Positions 35,001-43,175 of a stretch of DNA of 64,000 nucleotides are shown piece by piece. The notes beneath the pieces are model-generated. The model searched no databases and had not been told where the DNA came from. It saw only the letters and a program-made list of their open reading frames with translations. Every line of letters begins with the position of its first letter. The stretch's first letter is position 1. Source of the stretch: Pseudoalteromonas luteoviolacea (GTDB lineage Bacteria > Pseudomonadota > Gammaproteobacteria > Enterobacterales > Alteromonadaceae); NCBI RefSeq assembly GCF_018100925.1, contig NZ_JAGJEH010000002.1:620001-684000 (forward strand), written 5' to 3'. The position numbers and the translations under genes were made by a program.

Positions 35001-35838
35001 TTTGAACCCCAGTGTATTTCTCTATGGTTTTCTTAAAGTGCAGAGGGTCAACATCCGAGTAGTAAACTACCGGATTGTCTTTTGATTTCTCGCTAAGCGC
35101 TTTGTAAGTAGGTTCGTCTAGTACATGCTCTGAAGCTTTAACTTTGTTAACCCAAGCATCGAAGCCTGCTTGATCTACAGAGTGTGTTTTGAACTTCATA
35201 CCTGAGAAACCAAAACCGCTGTAGTTTGCAGACATGCCTCTGAATGTACCTTCTTCAGATGCCATCAGGTTAAGTCTATTTTCCATACCAGCCATCGCGT
35301 AAATCTGGCTTCCCAATCTTGGAATAAAGAATGAGTTCATCACAGTGTCTGACGTGATTAAAAACTCAACCGGTGTATTCACTGGGATTGAAATTTCGTT
35401 GACGGTTGCGATCTGCTGCTCTGGATAGATAAATAGCCATTTCCAGTCCATCGCAACAACTTGAATAGTCAATGTGTCTTCGTCTTTACCTAGCGGCTTA
35501 CGCGGGTCTAGGTCGTGAGACGTGACATATGTGAAATATGCAAGTGCAGCAATGATCAAACAAGGCACAATCCAAACAACAAGTTCGATTTTTGTTGAGT
35601 GTTCCCACGACGGCTTGTACTCAGCGTTTTTATTGCTAGTACGATACTTGTACGGGAAGTAAATAGACATAAATAATACAGGGATTATTACAATAAGTAA
35701 TAAAGCCACAGAGATTATAATCAGGTCTTTCGCCTGTTCACCAATTGGCCCCGCAGGGTCAAAAAGAGCAAGCTCACAACCTGTTAGAAGAAACGCCATC
35801 GTAAAAACCATTACGAGTGACAAGGACTTTTTCAGCAT
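34990..35838 (-). CDS. cyoA: Cytochrome bo3 quinol oxidase subunit II
   Basis: A 282-residue lipoprotein subunit with lipobox LLTGC (Cys21), two membrane helices and a cupredoxin domain ([41 protein letters not shown]). The CuA ligands of cytochrome c oxidases are missing, as expected for a quinol oxidase. ATG 35838 is preferred to TTG 35844, given AGGT just upstream. It is first in cyoABCDE-SCO. Upstream, CCCCTC-TCG-GAGGGG (35931-35945) may take part in control. Confidence 0.95.
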   Translation of the reverse strand: MLKKSLSLVMVFTMAFLLTGCELALFDPAGPIGEQAKDLIIISVALLLIVIIPVLFMSIYFPYKYRTSNKNAEYKPSWEHSTKIELVVWIVPCLIIAALAYFTYVTSHDLDPRKPLGKDEDTLTIQVVAMDWKWLFIYPEQQIATVNEISIPVNTPVEFLITSDTVMNSFFIPRLGSQIYAMAGMENRLNLMASEEGTFRGMSANYSGFGFSGMKFKTHSVDQAGFDAWVNKVKASEHVLDEPTYKALSEKSKDNPVVYYSDVDPLHFKKTIEKYTGVQNGK

Positions 35839-35930
35839 ATTCAACCTACTTGATATCGCGGGTAATTACCCCATTACCTGCCTGAATAAATTAACGAGAT
35901 TAATGCAATTGAGAACTGTTTCCATTTACA

Positions 35931-35945
35931 CCCCTCTCGGAGGGG
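35931..35945. promoter_or_regulatory. GC-rich hairpin upstream of cyoA
   Basis: CCCCTC (35931-35936) pairs with GAGGGG (35940-35945) across three bases in an otherwise AT-rich 180-base gap. It could be an operator, leader hairpin or terminator facing the divergent gene. Confidence 0.4.
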
Positions 35946-36087
35946 AATGTTATAGGGAATACAGCCAAAATTCAAGGATGTCTTGAGCTAGATCAATACG
36001 TACGAATTGCAAATTTAGATGTTTTTTGAGCAATTTATGTCTAGACTTCGTAATGACACCGTCAAAAATAATTCTGGAGCGTGCGAT

Positions 36088-36603
36088 ATGAAGAGATTAT
36101 TTTATTCCACTGATAGCCTAGACGACGCAGAAATGATTTCGAATGAGGTACATGAACTGGGTATCGATGATCACCATTTTTACGTACTATCGCGGGATGA
36201 AAATGGTATTGAAACCCATCATTTACATGGCTCAACTCAAATAGAAAAAACCCAAATCTTGTCAGCTAGAAAGCGAGCGTTCTTACTTGCTGGCATCACC
36301 GCGTTGGCCCTGATCACATTTATGTATTTTTTTACTGACTGGACAAATAAATTTTTGTTACAAGCACTGGCCGCAAGCATCATAGGTGGTTTTGTCGTCA
36401 TGCTAATTGTTAGGCTTGCTGGTAAGTCATTCGATGAATATTTCCAAATCTTAGTCAATGAGCACCTCGATGCAGGCGATGTTATCATAATTATCGATGT
36501 CAAAAAGTCACAAACACATATTGTAGAGACCCAGTTAGAAGGGCATCCTAAAGCCCAATTTATTGCTGATAGTTCAAATTTGTCGTCACCCATTCCAGAT
36601 TAA
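36088..36603 (+). CDS. Two-helix membrane protein of unknown function
   Basis: A 171-residue protein. The first 55 residues are a soluble part (FYSTDSLDDAEMISNEVHELGIDDHHFYVLS) like the alpha-beta unit of DUF1269-type proteins; two helices (about 65-85 and 90-110) and a cytoplasmic tail follow. ATG 36088 has TGGAG upstream; the longer start at 36019 reads into the cyo promoter zone. It is divergent from the cyo operon. Confidence 0.7.
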   Translation: MKRLFYSTDSLDDAEMISNEVHELGIDDHHFYVLSRDENGIETHHLHGSTQIEKTQILSARKRAFLLAGITALALITFMYFFTDWTNKFLLQALAASIIGGFVVMLIVRLAGKSFDEYFQILVNEHLDAGDVIIIIDVKKSQTHIVETQLEGHPKAQFIADSSNLSSPIPD

Positions 36604-36625
36604 AACGAGAAAGTTTGGTGCAAAT

Positions 36626-36666
36626 AGTGGTGATAAACTTTGGAGAATGAAAAAGTTATCACCACT
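36626..36666. terminator. 11-bp inverted repeat between convergent genes
   Basis: AGTGGTGATAA (36626-36636) and TTATCACCACT (36656-36666) pair perfectly over a 19-base loop. It lies between the convergent membrane protein and DHODH-like genes, without a T tract. Confidence 0.55.
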
Positions 36667-36692
36667 CGTAGCATCAAATCGTGATTGCAGCT

Positions 36693-37883
36693 TTATGCTG
36701 CCGAGCTTATTCCCTTGTCAGAGGGGTCTTCATTGACCTCTTTTATTTTCGGCAGTGGGTTCCTAGAGCCTACCGCTTCTTCAATGGAGTTAAAGCCATC
36801 CGCCTTTAGCAGTTTAACAAGACCTCGATTGATTTCGCTGATATTTTGTGGACCGTCAAATATTAAAGTCGAAATCATGTGCAATATGCTTGCACCTGAG
36901 GTGATCTTTTCGTACGCATCTTTTGCCGTGAATACACCCCCAACACCTATAATAGTCAATTCTCCACGAGTTCTTCGATAAACATGCCTGATCACATTTG
37001 TGGAGATCCTCTGAAGTGGTAAACCGCTCATCGCGCCTTTATGGAAAGGTAGTTCGTCTTTTACGTACTCTTGATTAAATTTAGGTTTTGCAAGGTTTGT
37101 CAAAACTACACCATCCATTTTGTGCTCAACACAGGCGTCTACAATGATATTAATTTCTTCAAGAGTCATATCTGCCGCTAGTTTTACATAAATAGGTCTA
37201 TCTTCGACCCTGTGCTCGTTTACTGCAATTAGTAATGCATCTAAATTGGCTTTGTCGACAAATGGTTCGCCATCTTGGGTATTAGGGCAGCTGATATTAA
37301 TCGTGTAGTAATCCCCAATATCTTTAAAGAGCTTCATTGTTTTGGTGTAGTCATCGATTGAGTCATTAAGGTCAAACTCTGGGGTAATATTTGACTTGGC
37401 AGCATTGATACCAACTTTTAATTTGCCAAAGTTGACGCCTTTTAATCGAGATGAAATTTTTTCAGCACCTTGGTTATTTAGTCCGTACCACACTAAGATT
37501 GATTTTGATTTAACCATTCTAAACAGACGTTTACCCGGGTTACCTGGACAAACTTCACCAGTAAACGATCCAAGCTCTGCCAAGCCAAAGCCAATCGATG
37601 GGTAAATTTTGGTTAATTCGCCGTCTTTGTCAAAGCCTGCAGATAAACCTAATGGGTTTCTATATTTGATACCGTCAACTTCAATATTCAGACTGCGGTG
37701 TCCATAGTTGAAGAAAAGCGAGGTGAACCAGCGAGTTAGAAAGTTTGAGCCCAATATAACGCCTACACGTTTGAACATGTAGTGCGCGTCTTCTGGGTCC
37801 ATCAGGAAGATCAGCGGACGAACCGCTCTGTACAGTAGCTTTAACACAAAGTTACGAATGCCGATGATAAGGCGCATTTTCAA
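36693..37883 (-). CDS. Dihydroorotate dehydrogenase family protein, class 2-like with Cys base
   Basis: A 396-residue FMN protein of the DHODH family. The N-terminal 45 residues with hydrophobic helices match the membrane-docking extension of class 2 (quinone-linked) enzymes. NPLGLSAGFDKDGE, GSFTGEVCPGNPGKRLFRM, YYTINISCPNTQDG, VKLAADMT and LTIIGVGGVFTA form the barrel and FMN site. In class 2 the catalytic base is Ser; here the aligned residue is Cys199, as in class 1 enzymes. It is also about 60 residues longer than usual. It may be a paralogue of the true PyrD rather than PyrD itself. Confidence 0.82.
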   Translation of the reverse strand: MKMRLIIGIRNFVLKLLYRAVRPLIFLMDPEDAHYMFKRVGVILGSNFLTRWFTSLFFNYGHRSLNIEVDGIKYRNPLGLSAGFDKDGELTKIYPSIGFGLAELGSFTGEVCPGNPGKRLFRMVKSKSILVWYGLNNQGAEKISSRLKGVNFGKLKVGINAAKSNITPEFDLNDSIDDYTKTMKLFKDIGDYYTINISCPNTQDGEPFVDKANLDALLIAVNEHRVEDRPIYVKLAADMTLEEINIIVDACVEHKMDGVVLTNLAKPKFNQEYVKDELPFHKGAMSGLPLQRISTNVIRHVYRRTRGELTIIGVGGVFTAKDAYEKITSGASILHMISTLIFDGPQNISEINRGLVKLLKADGFNSIEEAVGSRNPLPKIKEVNEDPSDKGISSAA

Positions 37884-37979
37884 CCTCCAAATTTGTCATC
37901 GATTGTTGTTGTTGGGTGCTTTCACAAGCACATCTGGTAACTCATGCTTTTTAGCTTATGATCTTTAAATAATAATAGC

Positions 37980-37998
37980 AATAAGAATTATTATCATT
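37980..37998. promoter_or_regulatory. Fur-box-like site
   Basis: Read on the minus strand, the site is a TGATAAT-A-ATTCTTA core, against the 7-1-7 Fur consensus TGATAAT-N-ATTATCA: left arm perfect, right arm 5 of 7. It ends about 30 bases before ATG 38031 and could cover a promoter for either divergent gene. Confidence 0.5.
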
Positions 37999-38030
37999 TA
38001 AAATGTGGTAATGAATTTATGGAGGTGCTA

Positions 38031-38606
38031 ATGAAAAAGCTGATGTTAAAACTCTTGGGTACGCAAGTTGCCAAGCCGATAACACGAAACATAGTGGAGC
38101 CTATTTGGCAAAGTACAGGGGAAGTGTTTTATTTATTGAATACTTTGCAGTTGAGGTATGAGTCTCGCTACGGCACTGTGTCTGTTGAATCGTTTAACAT
38201 AAATGCTTTTACTCATGGTGCCACAGATCCGCTCCAGAAGCTTGTTAGGGAGTTTGGTAAGGAGTTTACTGTATCCGTCTGTGCTGTGGCTTGGGAGCGC
38301 TACGGCAATCAAACACGAGTCAAAGCGATAGACAACGCGGCTGTTTTTAGGTTTAACCAAGCACTAGACTCGCCAACGCAAGTACTTTTTCAACATCAGT
38401 TTTGCTTAGCAGATGAAATAAATAGAAGTGATGTAAATATATCTAGAAGTGTCGGAGTATTTAAATACTATAACATTCAAATTAATGAGTTTATTAATCA
38501 ATTAATGGAAGCAAATAAACGCATCAATCATGATAAAGTCAAACGCCATGGTATAACTGGTGAAAACTTCCATAAAGATATCTTTGGCAGGTTGTCGATG
38601 GCGTAA
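38031..38606 (+). CDS. Protein of unknown function behind a Fur-box-like site
   Basis: A 191-residue protein without a signal peptide or membrane helix. It starts MKKLMLKLLGTQVAKPITRN; the central region has VESFNINAFTHGATDPLQKLV and later NQFCLADEINR-like stretches, and I recognise no family. GGAGG five bases before ATG 38031 fixes the start; a second ATG at 38019 lies inside this ribosome-site region. The Fur-like box close upstream suggests it is made when iron is low. Confidence 0.62.
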   Translation: MKKLMLKLLGTQVAKPITRNIVEPIWQSTGEVFYLLNTLQLRYESRYGTVSVESFNINAFTHGATDPLQKLVREFGKEFTVSVCAVAWERYGNQTRVKAIDNAAVFRFNQALDSPTQVLFQHQFCLADEINRSDVNISRSVGVFKYYNIQINEFINQLMEANKRINHDKVKRHGITGENFHKDIFGRLSMA

Positions 38607-38654
38607 AGGTGAGTGTTAGAGGAGTGGGCAGAGTAGAAGCCACTCCTCAATGGG

Positions 38655-39128
38655 TTATTGGTCGTCGTATGTGGCAACCTCTTGTTCTATTACAACAAGT
38701 TCAACCCCCGCCATTGCAAACATATCTCTCGTTTCTTGGGCTGCATGATATCGTTTTTTAGCAACAACTTTTGAAATGCCACAACTGATTATCAGCATTG
38801 CACAAACACGACATGGCTCCATTGTGCAGTACAATGTAGCACCGTCTAAAGGTACACCATACCTTGCGGCCTGACAGATAGCATTTTGTTCTGCATGGAT
38901 GGTCCGTACACAGTGTTGTCGTGTGGTCCCATCACTATCAGTCACCTGCTTCATCAAATGGCCAACATCATCACAGTGTGGTAAACCAGAGGGAGAGCCC
39001 ACGTAACCTGTTGATATTATTCTTTTATCTTTAACTATAATACAGCCTGATTTGCCCCGATCACAGGTGGCTCTCTGGCCAACACTGTCAACTAAATCAA
39101 TGAAGTATTCATCCCAATCTGGTCTCAT
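38655..39128 (-). CDS. Deoxycytidylate (dCMP) deaminase family protein
   Basis: A 157-residue zinc deaminase. The catalytic H78-A79-E80 (TIHAEQN) and P105-C106-x-x-C109 (EPCRVC) bind zinc and activate water. A CDRGKSGCIIVKD start and GLPHCDDVGH loop match dCMP deaminases and the ComEB group, which make dUMP for thymidylate. The additional Cys and His residues in 50-75 may bind a second zinc, as in phage T4 dCMP deaminase. Downstream the plus strand has an unrelated broken membrane gene. Confidence 0.88.
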   Translation of the reverse strand: MRPDWDEYFIDLVDSVGQRATCDRGKSGCIIVKDKRIISTGYVGSPSGLPHCDDVGHLMKQVTDSDGTTRQHCVRTIHAEQNAICQAARYGVPLDGATLYCTMEPCRVCAMLIISCGISKVVAKKRYHAAQETRDMFAMAGVELVVIEQEVATYDDQ

Positions 39129-39349
39129 TGCTTATGCCTTTAATACTACGTTTATAATGATAGTATACGCAGTATTGGCAATAATTCGAAGCCTAACTTT
39201 GATATCAAACAAAGAACTAATATACTTTAATCTTGTTAAACTTACAGTAAATGTGGGAGTGCTGTTTTTTTGTGCCTTATTAATTATTATAAGTCTTTTT
39301 AAAAAAGTAATTTATTATGACTTTTTAGTTATTAAATAGGGCGTTACTC

Positions 39350-39731
39350 TTGAATAATAAACCCTTGGTTCTTGCGGCATCGTCAAGTTTTATAGCTGCG
39401 TTACTGCATATAGGTTGTATTATATTTGGCGCACCTTGGTATCGCTTTTTGGGTGCTGGAGAGCATGGCCGAAGCGGGCAGAGTTGAGCCAGTAGTAATG
39501 ACGTCATTTATTGCTGGTGTGCTTTTTATATGGGGAATTTTTGCATTGTCAGGAGCGGGTGTTACCCGTCGCTTACCACTTTTAAAGACAGTCATATTTT
39601 TGGTTGCAATTATGCTTATCGGTCGCGGTATTGCATTCCCTGTAATCATGCCTATGTTTCCAAGTAACTCATTGACATTTTGGCTTGTTAGTTCAGCACT
39701 ATGTTTACTTATGGGGGTGAGCTACGCATAG
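39350..39731 (+). pseudogene. Frameshifted four-helix membrane protein gene
   Basis: The frame from TTG 39350 reads ASSSFIAALLHIGCIIFGAP, then WYRFLGAGE, and stops at 39487. The +1 frame then continues MAEAGRVEPVVMTSFIAG and three more helices up to 39731. Together they make a 125-residue, four-helix protein of a family known to me with HIGCIIFGAPWYRFFGAGE followed by two MA(E) units. One MA unit is missing at the break, so a deletion of about 11 bases between two ATGGC copies would explain it. This is inference. Confidence 0.72.
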
Positions 39732-40001
39732 GGTGGATCCTTCAAAAACAACCAGTAAAAAGCTAGATTTATATTTGTCAATGTATGAAAAGGTTCATTT
39801 ACCCTTTAATTATCTCCTCCCTTCCGCGTGTATCCACAATTACCGCCTATATTGAGATTTGGCACTAAACTTGATGCTTCGTTGTGCTGGCTTTACTGGC
39901 CAGCGTAAAGCTGTATTTAAACAGGTTTTTAAATGGGTTTTGACCTACAACCTGTGTGAATCTTACCAAAACGGTGCAGCACGCACTAAAAGGGGGCAAT
40001 A

Positions 40002-41339
40002 ATGAACTATTATGAAGTTAATTTCGATGGACTCGTGGGGCCTACACACAACTATGCAGGTCTTTCGTATGGAAATGTTGCTTCAAAAGCGAACGCAAAA
40101 AAATTTTCAAATCCGAAGCAAGCTGCTTTGCAAGGGTTGGGAAAGATGTTTGCACTATCACAACTTGGACTGCATCAAGGGGTGCTAGCACCAAATGCAC
40201 GGCCTGACCTAAAGACTTTGCGCTCTCTAGGATTTGCAGGAAGTGATAAGCAAGTCATTGTAAAAGCCGCTCAAGTAGAGCCGCAATTGTTGAAAGCCTG
40301 TTATTCGGCGTCTTCTATGTGGACAGCCAATGCTGCGACGATCTCCCCAAGTTGCGATACACAAGACAATAAAGTGCATTTTACACCAGCAAACCTTAGC
40401 AATAAGCTGCACCGAGCCATTGAAGCTGATACGACGGCGCGCATTCTACAGTCAGTGTTCCACGATGAGGCTTTTTTTGTTCACCACAGTCCATTACCTC
40501 AGCACCCTCTTTTTGGTGACGAGGGGGCGGCAAACCATACTAGACTGGCAGACTCATACAACCACGCCGGCTTAGCTGTGTTTGTGTATGGTCAAGATAA
40601 TCGTAGTGAAGTCCGGCCCACTAAATTTCCAGCAAGGCAAACTCGTCAAGCCAGCGAAGCTGTCGCGCGCAGTCACATGTTAAACCCAGATAATTGCCTT
40701 TTTATTCAGCAAAATCCAAACGTGATAGATCAAGGAGTATTTCATAACGATGTGATAGCAATAGGAAATGAAAACGTTTTCTTGTTTCATGAACAAGCTT
40801 TTTATGAGCAACAAGCTGCCGTTAAACACATTCGAGATGCGTATAAGGGAAGTCGCCCATTGCACTTAATTGAAGTATCTGAGGCTGATGTTAGCGTGGA
40901 AGACGCTGTTCAAAGTTACATCTTTAATAGTCAGTTAGTTAGCTTACCAAATGGTGGAATGGCCATAATTGCACCAAGCGAATGTCAAAAGGTTGATAGT
41001 GTAGAGTCCTACTTGAGCGCACTAAAGCAAGCGAGCACCCCAATCAATGAAGTCATTTATTTGGACGTCAAACAAAGCATGCAAAATGGCGGGGGCCCTG
41101 CATGTTTGCGGTTGAGGGTAGTTTTGTCTGAGCAGGAACTTAAAGCAAGCAACCAGTCTTGCTTGCTAGATGAAACCCTGTATCACACACTCTGTCTATG
41201 GGTTGAGAAACACTACAGAGACCACTTATCTGAGTATGACTTGGCAGATCCTCAATTACTTACCGAAAGCTACACTGCTTTAGACGAACTCAGCCAAATT
41301 TTAGCTCTGGGCTCTGTTTATGATTTTCAAAGAGTTTAG
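40002..41339 (+). CDS. astB: N-succinylarginine dihydrolase
   Basis: A 445-residue enzyme of the arginine succinyltransferase pathway; it turns succinylarginine into succinylornithine, CO2 and ammonia. The start [18 protein letters not shown], the [16 protein letters not shown] stretch, [28 protein letters not shown] and the late [15 protein letters not shown] with the catalytic Cys agree with AstB of E. coli (447 residues). A strong AAGGGGG ribosome site is present. The other ast genes are not in this window. A hairpin follows. Confidence 0.96.
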   Translation: MNYYEVNFDGLVGPTHNYAGLSYGNVASKANAKKFSNPKQAALQGLGKMFALSQLGLHQGVLAPNARPDLKTLRSLGFAGSDKQVIVKAAQVEPQLLKACYSASSMWTANAATISPSCDTQDNKVHFTPANLSNKLHRAIEADTTARILQSVFHDEAFFVHHSPLPQHPLFGDEGAANHTRLADSYNHAGLAVFVYGQDNRSEVRPTKFPARQTRQASEAVARSHMLNPDNCLFIQQNPNVIDQGVFHNDVIAIGNENVFLFHEQAFYEQQAAVKHIRDAYKGSRPLHLIEVSEADVSVEDAVQSYIFNSQLVSLPNGGMAIIAPSECQKVDSVESYLSALKQASTPINEVIYLDVKQSMQNGGGPACLRLRVVLSEQELKASNQSCLLDETLYHTLCLWVEKHYRDHLSEYDLADPQLLTESYTALDELSQILALGSVYDFQRV

Positions 41340-41357
41340 TGCTTAACTGAAGGAGAC

Positions 41358-41376
41358 AGCGCACATACGGTGCGCT
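41358..41376 (+). terminator. Hairpin after astB
   Basis: AGCGCAC (41358-41364) pairs with GTGCGCT (41370-41376), five-base loop, no T tract. It lies 19 bases past the stop codon. Confidence 0.55.
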
Positions 41377-41548
41377 CAACTATATTGTTTATAAAAGTCG
41401 GATAAAACCTGATAATTATAAAGACTGAATAACTAAACTGATGTTATTATGGGCAAGTTATAGCTTTCGAAAAGAACTCTAAAAGTTTGCAGCTGTACTG
41501 GGCTAAACGCTAAGTACGACCATTCTAATAAAAAAGTAGTTATTCATT

Positions 41549-42388
41549 ATGTACGATTCACTTCTAATGACTTTGCAAAGTTTAAGCTTTGTTGGCTTAT
41601 TACTGGTTATGATGTTTTTAGCCAAATGGTTATATAACTTCACAACACCTTACGATACCTTTCATGAAATATTGATTAAGAAAAATAGTGCGCTTGCGAC
41701 ATCAGTCGCTGGCTATATTGTCGCCGTTGCTATTATATTTTGCGCTGTGTTAATGGGCCCAAGTGCTGGATTGGTCAATGATTTATTGGCTGTAGCTGGT
41801 TACTGTTTTGTCGGCATGGTAATGCTGCTTATCTCAAGAGTTATCAACGATAAGCTAATTTTGCACGCATTTTGTAATAAAAAGCAGTTAATCGAAAAGC
41901 AGAATGTTTCGACGGGTGCTGTACAAGCTGCGAGTTATATTGCCAGTGCGCTTTTAATTGGCGCCTCCTTACATGGGGAAGGAGGGTGGATGTCTGCAAT
42001 TGTATTTTATGTCTTGGGTCAGATAACCTTGGTTGTGTTCGCGCGCGTATACGATTTGTTGACTGATTATAATTTGATGACGCAATTGGAGTCGGGCAAC
42101 AATGCCGTAGCGGCAACATTTTCAGCAACATTAGTTGCCTTGGGCATGGTGTTATTGCACGCTTTAGTTGGTGAATTCGAAAACTGGCAGTCAAGTATTA
42201 CTTTATTTGCTCAAGATGCGGTTATCGGCTTTGTCGTACTCCCGTTGGCTCGTTTGTTCATTGATAAAGTGTTATTCCCATCTGTGTGTATAGATAAGGC
42301 AGTTGGTGAAGAGCATAATATGTCAGTGGCCTTGGTCGAAGGTGGTGTCGCTTTATCTGTTGCCAGCGTGATTGTGGTTGTGCTCTAG
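41549..42388 (+). CDS. DUF350 membrane protein
   Basis: A 279-residue protein of about eight helices built from two DUF350 units, each of about four helices (units meet near residue 140). Typical parts are KKNSALATSVAGYIVAVAIIF in unit 1 and ESGNNAVAATFSATLVALGMVLLHAL in unit 2, a repeated charged-Asn-x-Ala pattern. The function of DUF350 is not known; these proteins often sit next to PspA-like, DUF4178 or spermidine-synthase-like genes. Here the next two genes follow with almost no gap. Confidence 0.85.
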   Translation: MYDSLLMTLQSLSFVGLLLVMMFLAKWLYNFTTPYDTFHEILIKKNSALATSVAGYIVAVAIIFCAVLMGPSAGLVNDLLAVAGYCFVGMVMLLISRVINDKLILHAFCNKKQLIEKQNVSTGAVQAASYIASALLIGASLHGEGGWMSAIVFYVLGQITLVVFARVYDLLTDYNLMTQLESGNNAVAATFSATLVALGMVLLHALVGEFENWQSSITLFAQDAVIGFVVLPLARLFIDKVLFPSVCIDKAVGEEHNMSVALVEGGVALSVASVIVVVL

Positions 42389-42389
42389 A

Positions 42390-43175
42390 ATGATGGTAAG
42401 TCGCGTTTTAGCTACAACAATATTGGCGATAGTTATTGCAGCCTATTTCAATGCTTACTTCAATGAAAGTGTACGGGAGGTAAGGACCGTTCTTGGCAAG
42501 GCTTATAAGTCAAAACCGTATGAGTTCCGCGTTTCTGAAGACGGTGCACTGGTACGCTTCGAAGTCTATGGCATGATGCCTGATAACACCTGGAAGAGTG
42601 TTGAGTTTGAGGTTTTTGACCCCAATGAACAGTACTTATTTACATTGAGCAGAGAGCTTTGGACAGAAACAGGCAGAGACTCTGAGGGGTTTTGGAGGGA
42701 ATCGCAAGGTAACCTTGATTTTGAGATTCGCTTAGCAGAAGCGGGTATTTATAGTGTGGTGTTACATGAAAGCAATGGACCACATAGTTATGCGCCTTCG
42801 AAGAAAAAAGATTTCAGGTTTAAGGTCACTGAACTAAGAGGTGATGCGGCGGCGTTTTTGGTTTTACTCTTTATACTTGTCCCTATTGCTTTGTTGTGTG
42901 GCGTTATTGTTTTTAAGCATATTGAGATGCATAACAAGTATGGTTCAAGCGAAGACAGTTACGATTTAAACTTTAAGCCTGTTGGGTGGTTATTAGCGTT
43001 ATATTCAGTGCTCCTTATCTTTGCATATTTTCTTGCCCAAAATGATTCAGACGCCGATATTGATTATCACCGAAAAGCAGCTTATAAAAAACACTTGGCG
43101 GTTGACAGACATATGCGTGAACATAGTTTATCAAGTGCAGGGTATCGCACTCGCAGTGGGGTTGGAGGCAAGTAA
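42390..43175 (+). CDS. Membrane protein of unknown function in the DUF350 operon
   Basis: A 261-residue protein. One hydrophobic helix at the start (about residues 5-20) is followed by a periplasmic beta-rich domain of about 115 residues (YEFRVSEDGALVRFEVYGMM; WKSVEFEVFDPNEQYLF; IYSVVLHESNGP), then two helices (about 150-175 and 200-220). A short Lys/His-rich tail ends the protein. No domain was recognised. ATG 42390 lies one base after the DUF350 stop, with ATG 42393 as an alternative, and its stop overlaps the next gene, so all three genes are one unit. Confidence 0.72.
   Translation: MMVSRVLATTILAIVIAAYFNAYFNESVREVRTVLGKAYKSKPYEFRVSEDGALVRFEVYGMMPDNTWKSVEFEVFDPNEQYLFTLSRELWTETGRDSEGFWRESQGNLDFEIRLAEAGIYSVVLHESNGPHSYAPSKKKDFRFKVTELRGDAAAFLVLLFILVPIALLCGVIVFKHIEMHNKYGSSEDSYDLNFKPVGWLLALYSVLLIFAYFLAQNDSDADIDYHRKAAYKKHLAVDRHMREHSLSSAGYRTRSGVGGK

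Noticed and set aside
30493-35838. Cytochrome c oxidase (CuA type)
   Set aside because: Subunit II lacks the CuA ligands and the gene order cyoABCDE is that of the quinol oxidase.
39052-39339. A 95-codon plus-strand frame rich in Ile and Leu
   Set aside because: Its first third is antisense to the dCMP deaminase gene and the rest is AT-rich spacer; no ribosome site at the inner ATG.
39732-40001. ArgR box before astB
   Set aside because: Only a loose half match (TGTGAAT near 39954); the second half is missing.
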